Assembly: GCF_022539315.1 (NCBI RefSeq)
Contig: NC_066316.1
Span: 28,149,245 to 28,213,244, forward strand
Length of the DNA: 64,000 bases
Reading direction: 5' to 3'
Origin: Serinus canaria
Taxonomy: Eukaryota; Chordata; Aves; Passeriformes; Fringillidae
Shown here: positions 1 through 11,984 of the stretch, piece after piece
Position numbering within the stretch: position 1 is the first letter of the stretch
How the letters are laid out: each line of letters opens with the position of its first letter
Notes under the pieces: model-generated
The model's input: the letters and a program-made list of their open reading frames with translations, nothing else
Databases searched by the model: none
What the model was told of the DNA's origin: nothing
Translations under genes and position numbers: made by a program

Positions 1-727
1 GATAACACTCTATAAAGCATGCCATTCAGTGAAACATATTTTGACTTGATCATAGTCATCAAACAAGACTGAAGTGGAATCTACTACAAATTATAAAACA
101 CATCAAGATTCAACAGGTTAAGTTTATTACACACTTTAACAATTTTTAAAATAAAAGTTCTACCTGGGAGGGCAGTTGGCTTCATACAATACAGCTATTA
201 CTCACAAGACTTCTGAACAAATGCAGAACCACTTCTTTTGTCTTAAAATAATTACTAGCTAGGACTTAAATCTTCCAATTTTATTCTGTGAAAAAAAGTA
301 ATTGGTAATCCTCTTGAGCCATATTTTAATACATTTAGAAAAGTCAAAATAGCTATAGTAGGCTGATACATGAGCCTGGATTCTCTCTTGAATACCTAAG
401 TAAGCTTCCAGATCTACTTATGGGAAAGACAACGTCCCTTACAGGTGCCAAATGGAAGCCTTAATGTACTTCTAGAACATAAGGAGCTTAATTGTGTTGG
501 TTTCTGTTCATAAAGGATAAGGACTTCCAGTGCATGACATATTGTAAAAAAAAACAACCAAAGAAAAAAAAAACTGCAGAAGGAATACAATAAAATTCTT
601 AATACATAAAATGTCTTGGAGAGCTAAAGCATATGTATGGTGCAGTCTAAATACTATCGAAGCAGTGTTTTAAATGCTTACCCTTTCTGTTCACACCAAG
701 TACCTGCTCCTCCAGACAGCACTTTTT

Positions 728-1565
728 CACAGACTCACAGGATAGCCAGGACTGCACAGCACCAGTGGAGACTGCCTAATCTAATCCCTCAGCTCAGAGC
801 AGGGCAAACAGGGGAGATTGTTCAGGGTCATGCCCAGCTGGGTTCTGAACAGCCCAAAGATGGAGATACACAAACTACACAAGCTCTGAGCACAATCTGT
901 TCTACTTTTTGACTACTCTTGCAAAAGAGTTTTTATCATGTTTGAGTGGAATTTTCTACATTTCAATTTGTGACCATTTCCTTTCAGTGACCATCACTGA
1001 GAAGAGCCAGGCTTCTTCATTTATCCCCATCAGGTATTTATAAACATTGGTGAGATTTGTCCTGAGCCTTCCTTTCTTAACAAGCCCCAGCTATTTTGGC
1101 CTCTCCTCAAACAAAAAATCCTCCAGTTCTTGATCATTTTTGTAGTCTTTTGCCGTACTCGTTGCAGTACGTCTGTTGTCATCTTATTGCAGGGGCTCCA
1201 TACTGTTATCTCCTTACCACAAAAGTTTCACACCTTCTTGGGGTTTCTCGTGAGCAGCTCTTCAGAGAACTGACTCTTCCTTCTTCACAAAGCAGCCAAC
1301 TGACTCCAATTCCCTTCTCAACCAGCCAACCCACTCTTTTATAGCACTCTTCTTCTCATTGGGTACAGCAGTGGCCTGTTAAGTCAGGCCTGTTCCTAAT
1401 CTTTGATCACTGGCCCAGCTGCAACTCCTTAGGGGTAAGATTACTTTCTGCACTATCTTTATTTTCACATATTCTATCCCCCTACATATGTCCATGTTGC
1501 TCTGGTAATAGGCAGACCAGAACTGGATTTGGCACTCTAGGCATGGCTTTACCAGAGTTGTCCTA
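728..1565 (-). mobile_element. Old CR1 LINE fragment, interrupted by an LTR
   Basis: Read on the plus strand, this is the antisense of a CR1 3' region. It begins near a degraded CACAGAATCACAGG-like end and passes through recognisable CR1 blocks (for example AGCAGGG, GAGAAGAGCCAGGCTTC, CCTGAGCCTTCCTTTCTT, CCAGAACTGGA, GGCACTCTAGGCATGG). The element therefore lies on the minus strand, in the same sense as BABAM2. Homology stops at about 1173 and resumes at about 1487, with the LTR between. It is heavily diverged, so old. Edges are approximate. Confidence 0.8.
1174..1486 (-). mobile_element. Solo LTR (ERV-derived, ERVK-like)
   Basis: About 313 bp with TG...CA ends sits inside the CR1 copy. It is flanked by a near-perfect 6-bp target duplication, TACGTC at 1168-1173 and TATGTC at 1487-1492. 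Read on the minus strand it has a CCAAT-like CCCAATGAG, then GCTATAAAAGAG as a TATA box, and an AATAAG polyadenylation-like signal close to its 3' end. No retroviral coding sequence adjoins it, so it is a solo LTR left by recombination. The 6-bp duplication suits an ERVK-type integrase. Family assignment is inference. Confidence 0.65.
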
Positions 1566-2296
1566 AAACTAAAAATGCCAAGCCTTCAATTTTACTTTAT
1601 CTGAAATTCTTCATCCTCTCTCATTTTTCAGTTGTTAGAAATAAAAACAACACAATCATTTTTCAGCAGCTCAAGTGTTTAGAAAATGTTACCTTCTAAA
1701 AATATACAAAAGTAAATTTTATTTTTAACCTTTTAAAAAAAACCACAAACTAAGACAAAGAGAACAAGAGTGGGCAAATGAAGTAGTTGTCTACAGGTTC
1801 TCTACACATAAAGATGATTTAACAATACCACTAAATCAGAGAAATCAAATTCACATTTTTCTGATCTGGTCAATGATACCAGTCATTCTTTAAAGATACC
1901 TAATAAAATGGCAGACTAACATCTTTTATTGAAGCTTAATAAAGAATTATTCCTAAAAGAAACACAAAGAAATAACACAAAATATATTCAACTTATTAAT
2001 TAATCTAAAAATGGTCATGAGATTATCTTAGTCATAACATTTTATTAGAAATACCAGGTTGTGACTTTTGGCTTTTAGAACTCATTTTTCAAAACTGTAG
2101 TCTCACAGAAGCCTTTAAACTTATCTTAAATATTACATGTTCCTGATGGTTGCATGTTCTTGGAACTGAAGCATTAGGAGAAAACAAAGACATGTATCTC
2201 AAAACTCACAAAGTTAGACAGACACACTGGAAAATTAGTGGGACATGGAACACTGAAAAAAAAGCCAAAATGCAGCTGCAAGATTTTTTAACTTAC

Positions 2297-2373
2297 ATTT
2301 GAGTGTTTCTCCTGCATAAGGGATATGTAGTTTAAAACGATCGCAGCTGGGTCCAGGGGTCAAGGATGTACAG
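2297..2373 (-). CDS. BABAM2: BABAM2 exon 3 (second coding exon)
   Basis: A 77-bp internal coding exon. On the minus strand an acceptor ending TTTTTAG precedes it and the donor is AAAT|GTAAGT. It starts with one base that completes the Gly codon split from exon 2, then encodes 25 residues including [17 protein letters not shown] and AGETLK, and ends with the first T of a Trp codon. This matches residues about 44-68 of vertebrate BABAM2, in the first UEV-like domain. BABAM2 is a scaffold of the BRCA1-A complex (BRCC36, Abraxas, BABAM1, RAP80) in the nucleus and of BRISC in the cytoplasm, both specific for K63-linked ubiquitin. From memory, mammals have Asn where this sequence has Ser in the GPxCD stretch. 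Identification is by protein similarity recalled from the family, and the phase fit with exon 2 is exact. Confidence 0.96.
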
Positions 2374-5300
2374 CTAAAAATGAAGATAAGAGAAGAAAGA
2401 ATGTGCTAAGCAGTTACAGATGGTAGCAAACACTAACATTATTCTACAGGATACAAATGACTAATAGCAAGGATATTGTGACTACTAGAAATACTCATCC
2501 TTATGATTCTGAGAAAGAAGAAAAAGTGGGAAAGATGCAGGAGGCCCAATCTCTTTTGATCAGCAGTTCTTACCGTAGCATGAGAAATGTTAGGATTTGT
2601 GCCAACTCTCTCCCATATTAAAAAGAAAACATACATGCAAAATGCTCTGGTTTGAATGTATAATCAGAATGCTCTCAATTAGTCAGTCAAACCCATCAAG
2701 TTCTCCACTTTGTATACAATTTTGCAAGTCACAACTCTGTATGTCACAGTAACGGCGTTACCTGCTCCCTATCCCTGCCACCCATATAACTGGGATCAAT
2801 CTTAATTTTAAGCCACTAACATTTATTAATTTTTTACCTACTGTAACAATAAAGGTTTTCCTTGTGGAAAAGTCTCACAGTAGCCTTCAAGAGGGCAAGT
2901 TGCAGAATCAGCTACCTGAGGCTATAACAACTGAGCATGTTATTTTTTTTGGTCTGTGACTCTCCTGCTTATCTGGAGCACTGGAACAGCAGCCAGGCCT
3001 CATGGTGGCAAGTTATGACTTCATTAATAGAAAAGTCACTGGAAAACTGTTTAGTGCTTGGGCCAGAGATGATCAACTTTTTCATAGCTTTGAAGTCACA
3101 GACCAAAATTATTGCAAATAAAAAAAATCTCAAAATTTCAGCTGCAAAAGATGAAACAGGGACATACATTGTTTCACTGGGAGGAATGTGGGACTGCTGG
3201 GCATTTGATGAGTACCAGGAGCAAAAACACTGGAAGCCCTTAGAAGTTCATTGCTTTATGGTTTTAGGGATCTTGATAGCCCTGAATCTTCTTTCCAGCC
3301 TAACATTAATGGGAACTGTTCATAGCCTCAGCACAATTGTTGCAAGCCACCTAAAAATCAAAACCATCCTCATCAATTCTAGAAAAATCAGTAAGTGATT
3401 AGAAGGGTAGACAAAGGTAAAATAACTTGACTAAACCTACATATAAGATCACTGGTAGAGCTCTAATACACACCACTGACAATATATTGAAACAAACCCC
3501 ATATTTACTGGGTTATACACACAGATAAAAGCAGTAAGATGGGTAGCCCAGAAAAGTGTCTAAAATTCTGATCCCACCTTGTCAGAAACAACATCCTAAC
3601 TCCTGCAGCTCTATCTCTCCCACTACACAAGAGGCATCAGGGCAAATGGAACAATCTTAATTTTCACTCACATACTCCAAACGGTTCAGAGGGCCATTTC
3701 TCTCAGGTCCTGGCTCTACATCTCCTCCCCTCTTTGCACTTGCAAGTTATGGAAAGCATATGCACTAACTTCAGACTGTTGATATTCAGTGAGCTACACT
3801 TACTTCAGTCAAATTTGTGCCTGCATGTAGCTTCCTCAAAAAGAAGCAACCATGAAACTACAGATCAATTAACTTAAAGAGAGTTTCCACAAAAATACTA
3901 GAAAACATAAGCAAACCACGTACGTGCAGCTAGAATCTAAGGCAGATAAAATTAAGAGCCACATGCAGTTAACAGTCTACACTGATTCAGCAAGAATACA
4001 CCATATTTTTTCAGTATTACTACAGAAACTAGATAGCTGTCCTTTCAAATCAAAAGGAAGAAACACATCTATCTTCTCCTGTCTTTGCCTTAGAAAGGTT
4101 TTTGCAACATCTTGTGAGAGTATCATGAGAAGCAATCTAGAAAGACATAATTTAGATATAAATTATCTACTATCAGGTTTGTGCAGACTTGAATGGAAAG
4201 CAAGTTTCAAAAAAGGATTAGTTTACATCTTGCTTCATCCAGGAAGAATGACCTGACTCGGTTTTCTGCTGCTGGAATAATATTTCACATTTTATTGAAA
4301 GACTGATGATGGAAAAGAAATGATGCTTTGTGAGAGCTGCTGATGATGCAAATATGAAAGGGAATACAGCATGTTAGACAAAAGGACCAAAGCTGAAATA
4401 TGTTTTGATTTAATGGTTGCACTATTTATCTTTAAATTTCATCTAGGTAGGGCTTATTGATAAAAAATGAGCATCACCAGCCTCATTGGGAGTAAAATCA
4501 ACTTAAGAATACAAAATACTGGATCCCTAGTACCACAGAAACAAGAGAATATAATCATTTTCCAATATGCACTTTTTAAATAGGTGAGAACAGCAAAATG
4601 GGAGTGTCCACTGTTAGGGCATTTTAATGGCTGTGGATGAATTTAACAGCTATAGAGACATTATTAGCTACTTCCAAATAATTTCTATGGCTTACAACAG
4701 ATATAAGGCCAATTCTAGGAAGCATACAAAAAAAAAGTTCACCATAAAAAACCTTTTTCAAGTTCTAAAATATCTCTGCAACATCATTTAATATTTAATG
4801 AAAACTTCTTTCAAAGTATCACAGGTCACAGTCTGAGACATTTCTCAAATACCATCAAAATTACACTGTTAGCTTTTCAACAGACACAAAAATTTCTGAT
4901 CCTGCAAATACCCTACAATCTATTCTTTTAGCACAATGGGCCATTTGGAAATACTTACGGAAAGTATAATATTCTTTAACATTAAAATAAAGGCTGTATT
5001 TAATGGTAAATGTCCCTAAAAGCAATACTAAGTGCTTTTCCTATATTATTATACTGTACTAGAGATGTTTTTAATTTTATTGGTCTAGAAATGATAGAAA
5101 GTGACAGTATTAACATTTTTTTCCCCAAAATTGCTCTGGCTGGGCTGCTCAAGAGACTTCAATAACTGCAATAGGCTGAGCAACCAAGCAGAAATATTAT
5201 ATACATCCATTTGAAAGGAGGCAGTTTCTTTTTAGAATAAACAGCAAAAGAACAAAACTCCTAAGGCAAATCAAAACTTTGGTACATGTAGGAGCCTTAT

Positions 5301-8300
5301 GTGTGGCCTCATTTCAACAGAAAACCCCAAGTAATGGCCTGACTATGGACATTATCTCTTGCTTGAATTTCCTTAACACACAGAACCTCTCAAAATTAGA
5401 TACACATCTACCCCTGAAACACGACCTCTGTCTTCTCCAAGATGTAAGACTTTTGTTTTTTGGAAGTGTGATCCTTTTCCTTAATGTGGTCTACACAAAA
5501 GTAACACTTAATAATGACTTGTAACTAAGTCTTTTAAAGATTATTTGTTGTCCTTTCTTTACAGGGAATTCACATATACAACAATAATACCTGGTGTTGA
5601 AAATTAATGTCCTAAGCTGGGTCTATCTTATGATATATGGGTGTGCTACCTCCCTCTTTATTAATGAAAAATATTACATTGGTTTGCATTTATTTATCTA
5701 AGTAATATCAATATTTTACATAAGAAAGCCACTGAAGCTGCAATGAATGCTCTGATGCTCAGAGCAGTGATACATCTTAGTCTTCACAAGATGATTAATG
5801 CTATACCATAAGATCTCCCACAATGGTTTCCCTACTAAAATATCAAAGAATCATCAACTTTAAAAGTCTCAGGAACCAAGAAATATCATTAAATTTATTG
5901 CTTAAAATCATATTGCCCTATTCAAAGGGGGTGTGCTCATATTTATGGTTGGAAATTGGTAGCAACTACAGCTGAATACTGCTTGTTCCCTTTCACAGCG
6001 GATTTTGGCTAAGTTCCTTGAGCAGATACAGCAGATTAAACTCAAACTGAGATACATTACATCCTTATGAAGTAACTATTCCAAGTAGGAGACAAGTAGA
6101 ACATTCCTTCATTGAGTGTTTGATGCACCTTACAGATTGGCTGTGACTATTGGGAAAAGGTTTCTTTCACAGTTAATACAACACATGTAAAGTAAACCCG
6201 TTCTTATTCAAAGACACTGTCAGCACCAGATACTTAGTTACAAGTGTTCTCAATTCTTTTCCAGTCACAGAAGGAAATAAAAAAGATTATCCAAACAAAA
6301 CAACAACAATAATAATAACAATACAAACCAGGAAAGTCACTCAGTTTTTCTGCTTGGAATAAGGCCTCAGTCTATAACAACAGGTATAGTACAATGTATT
6401 TTTCTGCTAAATGGATCAGAGTATCCTAAAAGCCTTTCAGAATGCAGTTCCATTTGAGTTTAACAGCAAGGTTTCCTCTTATACCAGTGTATTTGTGATT
6501 GACTATTTTGTTGAATTGACACAACTTCTGTTTTGTTTAAGCTAAACCCCCCCCTCCACCCCATTTTGATATTTTACAGGATTGAAGACACTCTCATAAC
6601 CCTAGATTTCAAAACCATCTCCCATCAACTAGTTTTCTAAAACCATCACTTGAAAGCACTCCCAAGAGAAGCAGTTTAAAATTATTTGGACTCCGGTAAG
6701 TTCTTATCCAAAATTATGTTCTGTGACAAGTGGAGGGATTGCAATGAAACAAAAGCACCAGTGTTTATCACCTTAATCATTAAAGTCAGGAGATGGATGG
6801 CTATTCTATTCAAAGACTTTTAAAAAAAACACAAAACCCCAAACCCATCAGACCTCTCTCCAAACCCACCAATTTATATCCCAAAATTCCAGTCAGAGGC
6901 TTGTTTTTTATGCCACTCCTAAAATCTCCTGCTTAGAGCCATATAAAACTACAACAAACATTCAGAACTGCCAACAGAAGTCCAATAGCTCTACAGGAAA
7001 ATGAGTAATCCTCTTTTTATTTCTTCTTTTTTAAATTTGTGGTATAGGTGTAAGACCAAATAGTCATGTAAGATTTATCTGATGACTATCATTTTTACTG
7101 ATTAAAAAGTATGCAATGCATTTAGTCATTCTTCCTTCACAGATCACACAGCTTTACTGCCTTTACTATCAGAAGACAAATCATCAGTGAATTTTACTGT
7201 ACAACAGCAAAGTCAAATTAGACTAAGAATTTTAGCCTCCATAATTTCAGGAACTTAATATTGCCACTGCCGAACCTGAATAGTCAGAGATGCAAAAGCT
7301 TCCTTAATCTCATGATGCTTAGGCTGCTACACTCGCTGTTCTTGAGGATCAGTACTTCATTGGAAAACAGACAACTGGCTTTTGTTCACCAGACTCTTGG
7401 TGTAAAAGCCAAAAAAGCTTCACATTTTGTTAGAGACACCTCAATGGAGAACACAGGTAAAAACCAACACACACACACAAATAATAAGCTACACCACAAA
7501 GTTCTGACCACTGGCTGTATTCCCAACCCCTCCCACCATACTTATGCTTCTAACTGCTCCTGTATGTGCTGTATAAAGATACTGTTTTGGGAGAAGGAGT
7601 TACTTTCACAATACAAGAGGCTAAGAATGAATATTAGTTTAGGAATGATGAGACACAGTTCAATCAGAGTTCCAGAGGCTGAAGGTTTTGCCAGCAAGAG
7701 TCGAATGCAGTTCAGAGGCAAAGATACGTTGTTTGTTTGTTACCAATAAGAGGCAGCAAACTCAAAATTCCACCGAAAACTCTTCCATGGCATTTGCTAA
7801 GAAAAGCACCTCAATGTTCAAATCTAGCAGAACAGCCTTTGTCAATGCCTTCAGATTTTTATTTCCTCCAATTTTTGTCGATGGAAATCTGCTCCAGTCA
7901 CAGTGCTTAATCCCATTTAATTAAGATTTAATTGCAGAACTCACAACAGATGGGTATGCCATGTACAGAGGCATTAGGAATAATTAAAGTTTGTGGAGGA
8001 TGGAGGTGAATAAAAGGAAGGCCAGCAGGTGACAGGTTTTCCGCAAGATCAGGAAACAGAAAAATGGTGAAAATCACATTTTAGAGCACTGACACTGATG
8101 ACCAAACCCTGTATCAGGCAGTAGCTCCCTGCAGCATTGCACAAAGCTTTACAGGCTCCTACACAGTATTTAGAGTATTAATCAGCTGCTCCTGAAAACA
8201 AACAGATCCAAGTAAAATTATGTCAACCAGGCAAAACTTGAAATGGGAGAGATGGGCTAGTCAACCAAATTCCACCTTCGGTTTCCCTTCATATATAGAC

Positions 8301-8318
8301 ATATGTACTATGCATACT

Positions 8319-8345
<27 letters not shown>
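8319..8345. repeat. (AG)n microsatellite
   Basis: An uninterrupted run of about 13.5 AG units in BABAM2 intron 2. It is likely to vary in length between individuals. Confidence 0.95.
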
Positions 8346-8349
<4 letters not shown>

Positions 8350-8977
8350 CTCTTAAAAGATTCACAGCATTGCTTCTGGGAAATAAAAACACAGTTACTA
8401 TTATTAAATCACTACTAAAATGCATCTCTGAATTAAAATATTAAAATCTGAAAGTCGACAGTTAATCATTCAAAAAACTTCCCAGTAGATTAACCCACTG
8501 TTGTCAGAAAAATCATTTGTACCCTATCCAGTTTCTTCAAACTTAGTATGAAATTAAACTATAGACAAAGACTACTTCTGGCACTGGAATAATGATTATG
8601 ATGTTGTTTTTGAATCCTGATAGAATAGGTGGCATTCCGTAATTGCAGTGGTATTTCAAGCCACAGTTATCATCTGGGAAATTCCAAAGTGTCTCCAGAT
8701 ATGTCAACAATCTTCAATAAAACCTTCATCTACTGTAAATGCTGATTTTCCTTTACATACATTTATGTTTTCTTGTAAGAAGTTCATCGCACTAACTGGA
8801 ACTTTTAGAGAGCAATGGCATGTGAGCCAAAACATACATACTGGTAAAACAACCCCTCACACTTCCCTTCTGCACCTATAGGAAGATTTGTATTTTTTAA
8901 AGGTAAGTTCAAATAACTATTTAAAATCAATTCAGCTGCCAGCTTCCACTAGAAACACTATATAAAGTATCTTATGC

Positions 8978-9037
8978 CTATCTTAGTAAAACAAATATAG
9001 CACTTGTCTATCTTAGTAAAACAAATACAGCACTTGT
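8978..9037. repeat. 30-bp tandem duplication
   Basis: Two adjacent 30-bp copies contain TATCTTAGTAAAACAAATA and then GCACTTGT. They differ by one or two bases (ATATAG against ATACAG). Period is exactly 30. Confidence 0.9.
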
Positions 9038-9051
9038 ATATTAACAGAAAA

Positions 9052-9088
9052 CATAGATTTTCTTAATCTATGTCATAGATTTTCTTAA
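9052..9088. repeat. 22-bp tandem duplication
   Basis: CATAGATTTTCTTAA occurs at 9052 and again at 9074, a period of 22. The ATAGAT and ATCTAT pieces can also pair with each other as short inverted repeats. It lies 15 bp after the 30-bp duplication, so this spot has duplicated twice. Confidence 0.85.
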
Positions 9089-10582
9089 CATGAGTGAGGG
9101 TTTGCCAAAGCAGATGTTGCAGGTGGAGAGAGCTCTGGGACTTCTAGAACTACAGATCTTCAGAGCTGCCTGAGTCTTGTGGCAGCAGTTCTGCAGTCGC
9201 CCAAACACGGCTGCCTCTGCTGGAGGGAGATGTCCAGCCAAGCCTCCCTGAGGGAAACAGAAGAAACACACCTATACATTTACATCTTGAAATCCTCTCA
9301 GAGAACTCCTACATTTAATTAAAACACACACAAACTTCTCATGATTCTGGTATTTTTTTAGCACCAAACTCCCTGTTCATTTAGCTTAGTAAGGCTGGGC
9401 TTAGAACAGCTCTTTTCCAGCCACCATAACAGGACAGGTTGGAAGTCAAGTACCACATCTACTGTACTTGCAAGAGAACTTGAAAGAAAAGCTCTGAAAC
9501 TATCTCAGAACTTTCCATTCATAAAATCTCTGAAGTTTAGGGTGGGAGATCATTATTACTGGGTCTCAGGTGTAAAATGCTTCACATTTCTTTATTTTAT
9601 ATTAAGAAAAATAATTAAGCATTGACAAAGTTTTCAACAAAACAAATTTTACAAACATGCTTTAGAAATGTTGATAATCAAACTGATTTCCTTTGTAAGC
9701 AAGATCTTTATACTCTGGTAATTGCATGTAATTCTTTTAAAGACTACACATGGCACACACACGCCTCAAAAGAATGAAATAGAAACAGAAAATGGAAATT
9801 TTAATGAGGGAATGATCAAAAATTGAACACTAATAAAGACAATTGCGATAGGACAACACTAATAACATATACTATAGTATAGTATGTTTAGGTAAATAAA
9901 CTAGTGAATTTGCAGGATCATAAACTGTCACATGTTCACACAAGGAAAAGGCACTCTTTCATTATATTGGAAGACCAGCTGTACCCCAAATTCTTGGAAC
10001 TCATAAGCAAATTTTTAGTGAAGCGTATGAGGGAGTGGCAGATGCATCCTTTGGATTTACTTCATCTCCCTTTCCTCCTGACAGATTCAAACCATGTTTC
10101 AGATTTTCACAGCTGCCATTCAATTATTATTTTGCAATGAGCTACAACCTAATAACATGTCACATGTTTTATTTCTACTGTTCACTAAAGTGAACTCCAT
10201 TTCTGGAGAAAGAAAAATAGAATCAGACAGGGAACGATTTTACTTTTAGCTTACTGTAAAAGAGAACCATTCTTCACCAAGTATGAAATTACAGTCAACC
10301 ACCTGGAGTTTCATATCCTTTCAGTGTTCACAGAAAAAGCATACTCATACAGCACATCACAAAAGCTGAGCTATTATAAACATCAGCTTTAATAAGCTAC
10401 ATAGCATTGCTCAATATTGGCTGAAGTTGCCATAAAGACTCCCTATCCATTTTCTAAGTAATTTATTTCATTTTATTGGAAAATGCAGTGAATTGGTATC
10501 AGGGAAAAAACCTCAAGGACTAAAATCATAGCCTATATTTATATATTTTCCCCCTTTAACAAATGAAATAAACAATAAATGG

Positions 10583-10667
10583 GTCACATCCCTGCCCAGG
10601 ATAGAGGGGTTGGAACTATATGATCTTCAAGGTCCCTTCCAACACAAATCATTCCATGATTCTATGG
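10583..10667 (+). mobile_element. CR1 LINE 3' end fragment
   Basis: A short sense-strand CR1 end. It contains CCTGCCCAGGATAGAGGGGTTGGAA, split here by its known blocks: CCTGCCC, GGGGTTGGAACTA, TGATCTTCAAGGTCCCTTCC, then CATTCCATGATTCTATGG as the tail. It is 5'-truncated, as most CR1 insertions are. Confidence 0.88.
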
Positions 10668-11950
10668 ATATTAGGTGGGATCCAGTGATCCTATGTCTTC
10701 TCCATTTCCTTTTCAAAGTTTTCTTCTAATTGCAGAGTTTTAGATCCTTTTGGCCACAGATGCCTATATTAATTGATTTCCTAATTTATAGACTTTCAGG
10801 AGAAATTTAAGTTAATGCAACAATTAATTCAGTTCTTTGAATATGAAAGTTAGGTCAAGCAAGGATCACCACATTTAGAACATAAATCCATAATTTGTAG
10901 TCACACACATATTCAAAAGGGCAACTTCAGGGCAAGCATATTTATACAAAATATTACAAGACTGGAGACACAGCACAAAGCCTATGAAAAGACAGCACCT
11001 GAATAAAAAAAATCAATAGTTCTCCTATTTCTAGCATTATTGTAGATCAATTACAACAATAAAGATATGTAGTAGACTAAAAAGATCAAAAGGCAAAGGA
11101 AATTCTCAGGTAAAATTACAACAGACCACCCCATGGAACTGCACCTGCAGAAAGCAAGCTCCACATTACTGCATGTTACATCTTCTCTGGAAGTCTCATT
11201 CTACGACCCCTTAGCTCACCTTTTCTTTCTCTAACTTCTCATTCTCACATTAATTCTCACAGTTCACAGCCACCTCAGCAGTGCTAATACTATTTTCAAG
11301 ATGACACCATAAAGCATAAGATTTCTCCCTATGGTCCCATCTAACTATACCTAAAGAAAGGAGTTCCATGACATTTCTCTTGATGACAGTCAGAAAAATC
11401 CTCTTCTCCCCTGCAAATGCTTGTCCTTGCCCAGCTCCTGTTTTCTCCCACCATCACAGCAGGAGCTAGACCTGGCTCATCTCTTATCAGCCTTGCAGGC
11501 ACAGAGAACCATGTAGGATCTCCAGCAATGACAAGACTATTTATAGGCACAGTCACCTTTAGATCCCAGTGAAAAGAGAGTCCAGTCTACCCTAAGTTCT
11601 TGTAAATCTGAGTCTTTCTGCATTTATCTAATAAAACTGAATTTTGCCTATGTGTAACAGGTTAAAACCAAAACAATGGAAGTCATGTACACAGAAGAAA
11701 CTACACCACTAGAAATCTCTGAGGAAATTATTCCTTCTAAGTGTCATCACTGCCTGTTTGCAGCTGGCCTGAAACCATATCACTCTCATGGGTTTAAGTT
11801 GAGGCTTATGACTAACACTTACGGCAGCCTGGAAAACAGGACAGATAATTGGTGTGATGCCCTGAACCTCCACTCGGCAGATAATCACCATCTATTAGTT
11901 AAAAAAATTCTCAGTAGAATTCTTAACAAAGAACGTGAAACAATGTATTA

Positions 11951-11984
11951 CTCCCCCCACCCCACCCCCCCCCCAAAAAAAAAA
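11951..11984. repeat. C-run followed by A-run
   Basis: C-rich runs (6, 4 and 11 Cs broken by single As) are followed by ten As. On the minus strand, the sense of BABAM2, this reads as T10 and then G-runs. Confidence 0.9.

Larger units (their letters stand above)
1..2296 (-). other. BABAM2: BABAM2 intron 3 (partial)
   Basis: This is intron sequence downstream of BABAM2 exon 3, running off the left edge. It is AT-rich. Apart from the CR1 copy and the LTR listed separately, I see only A-rich runs (around 547-575 and 1734-1745). I looked on the minus strand for the next conserved BABAM2 exon, whose codons should follow the split Trp codon, and did not find it. Confidence 0.8.

Noticed and set aside
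2937..3398. 153-codon open frame, plus strand, in BABAM2 intron 2
   Set aside because: No recognisable domain, no nearby promoter or splice signals that fit, composition like neighbouring intron. Probably chance.
7261..7749. 162-codon open frame, plus strand
   Set aside because: It starts at a non-ATG codon in AT-rich intron, and the peptide has no family resemblance or domain pattern.
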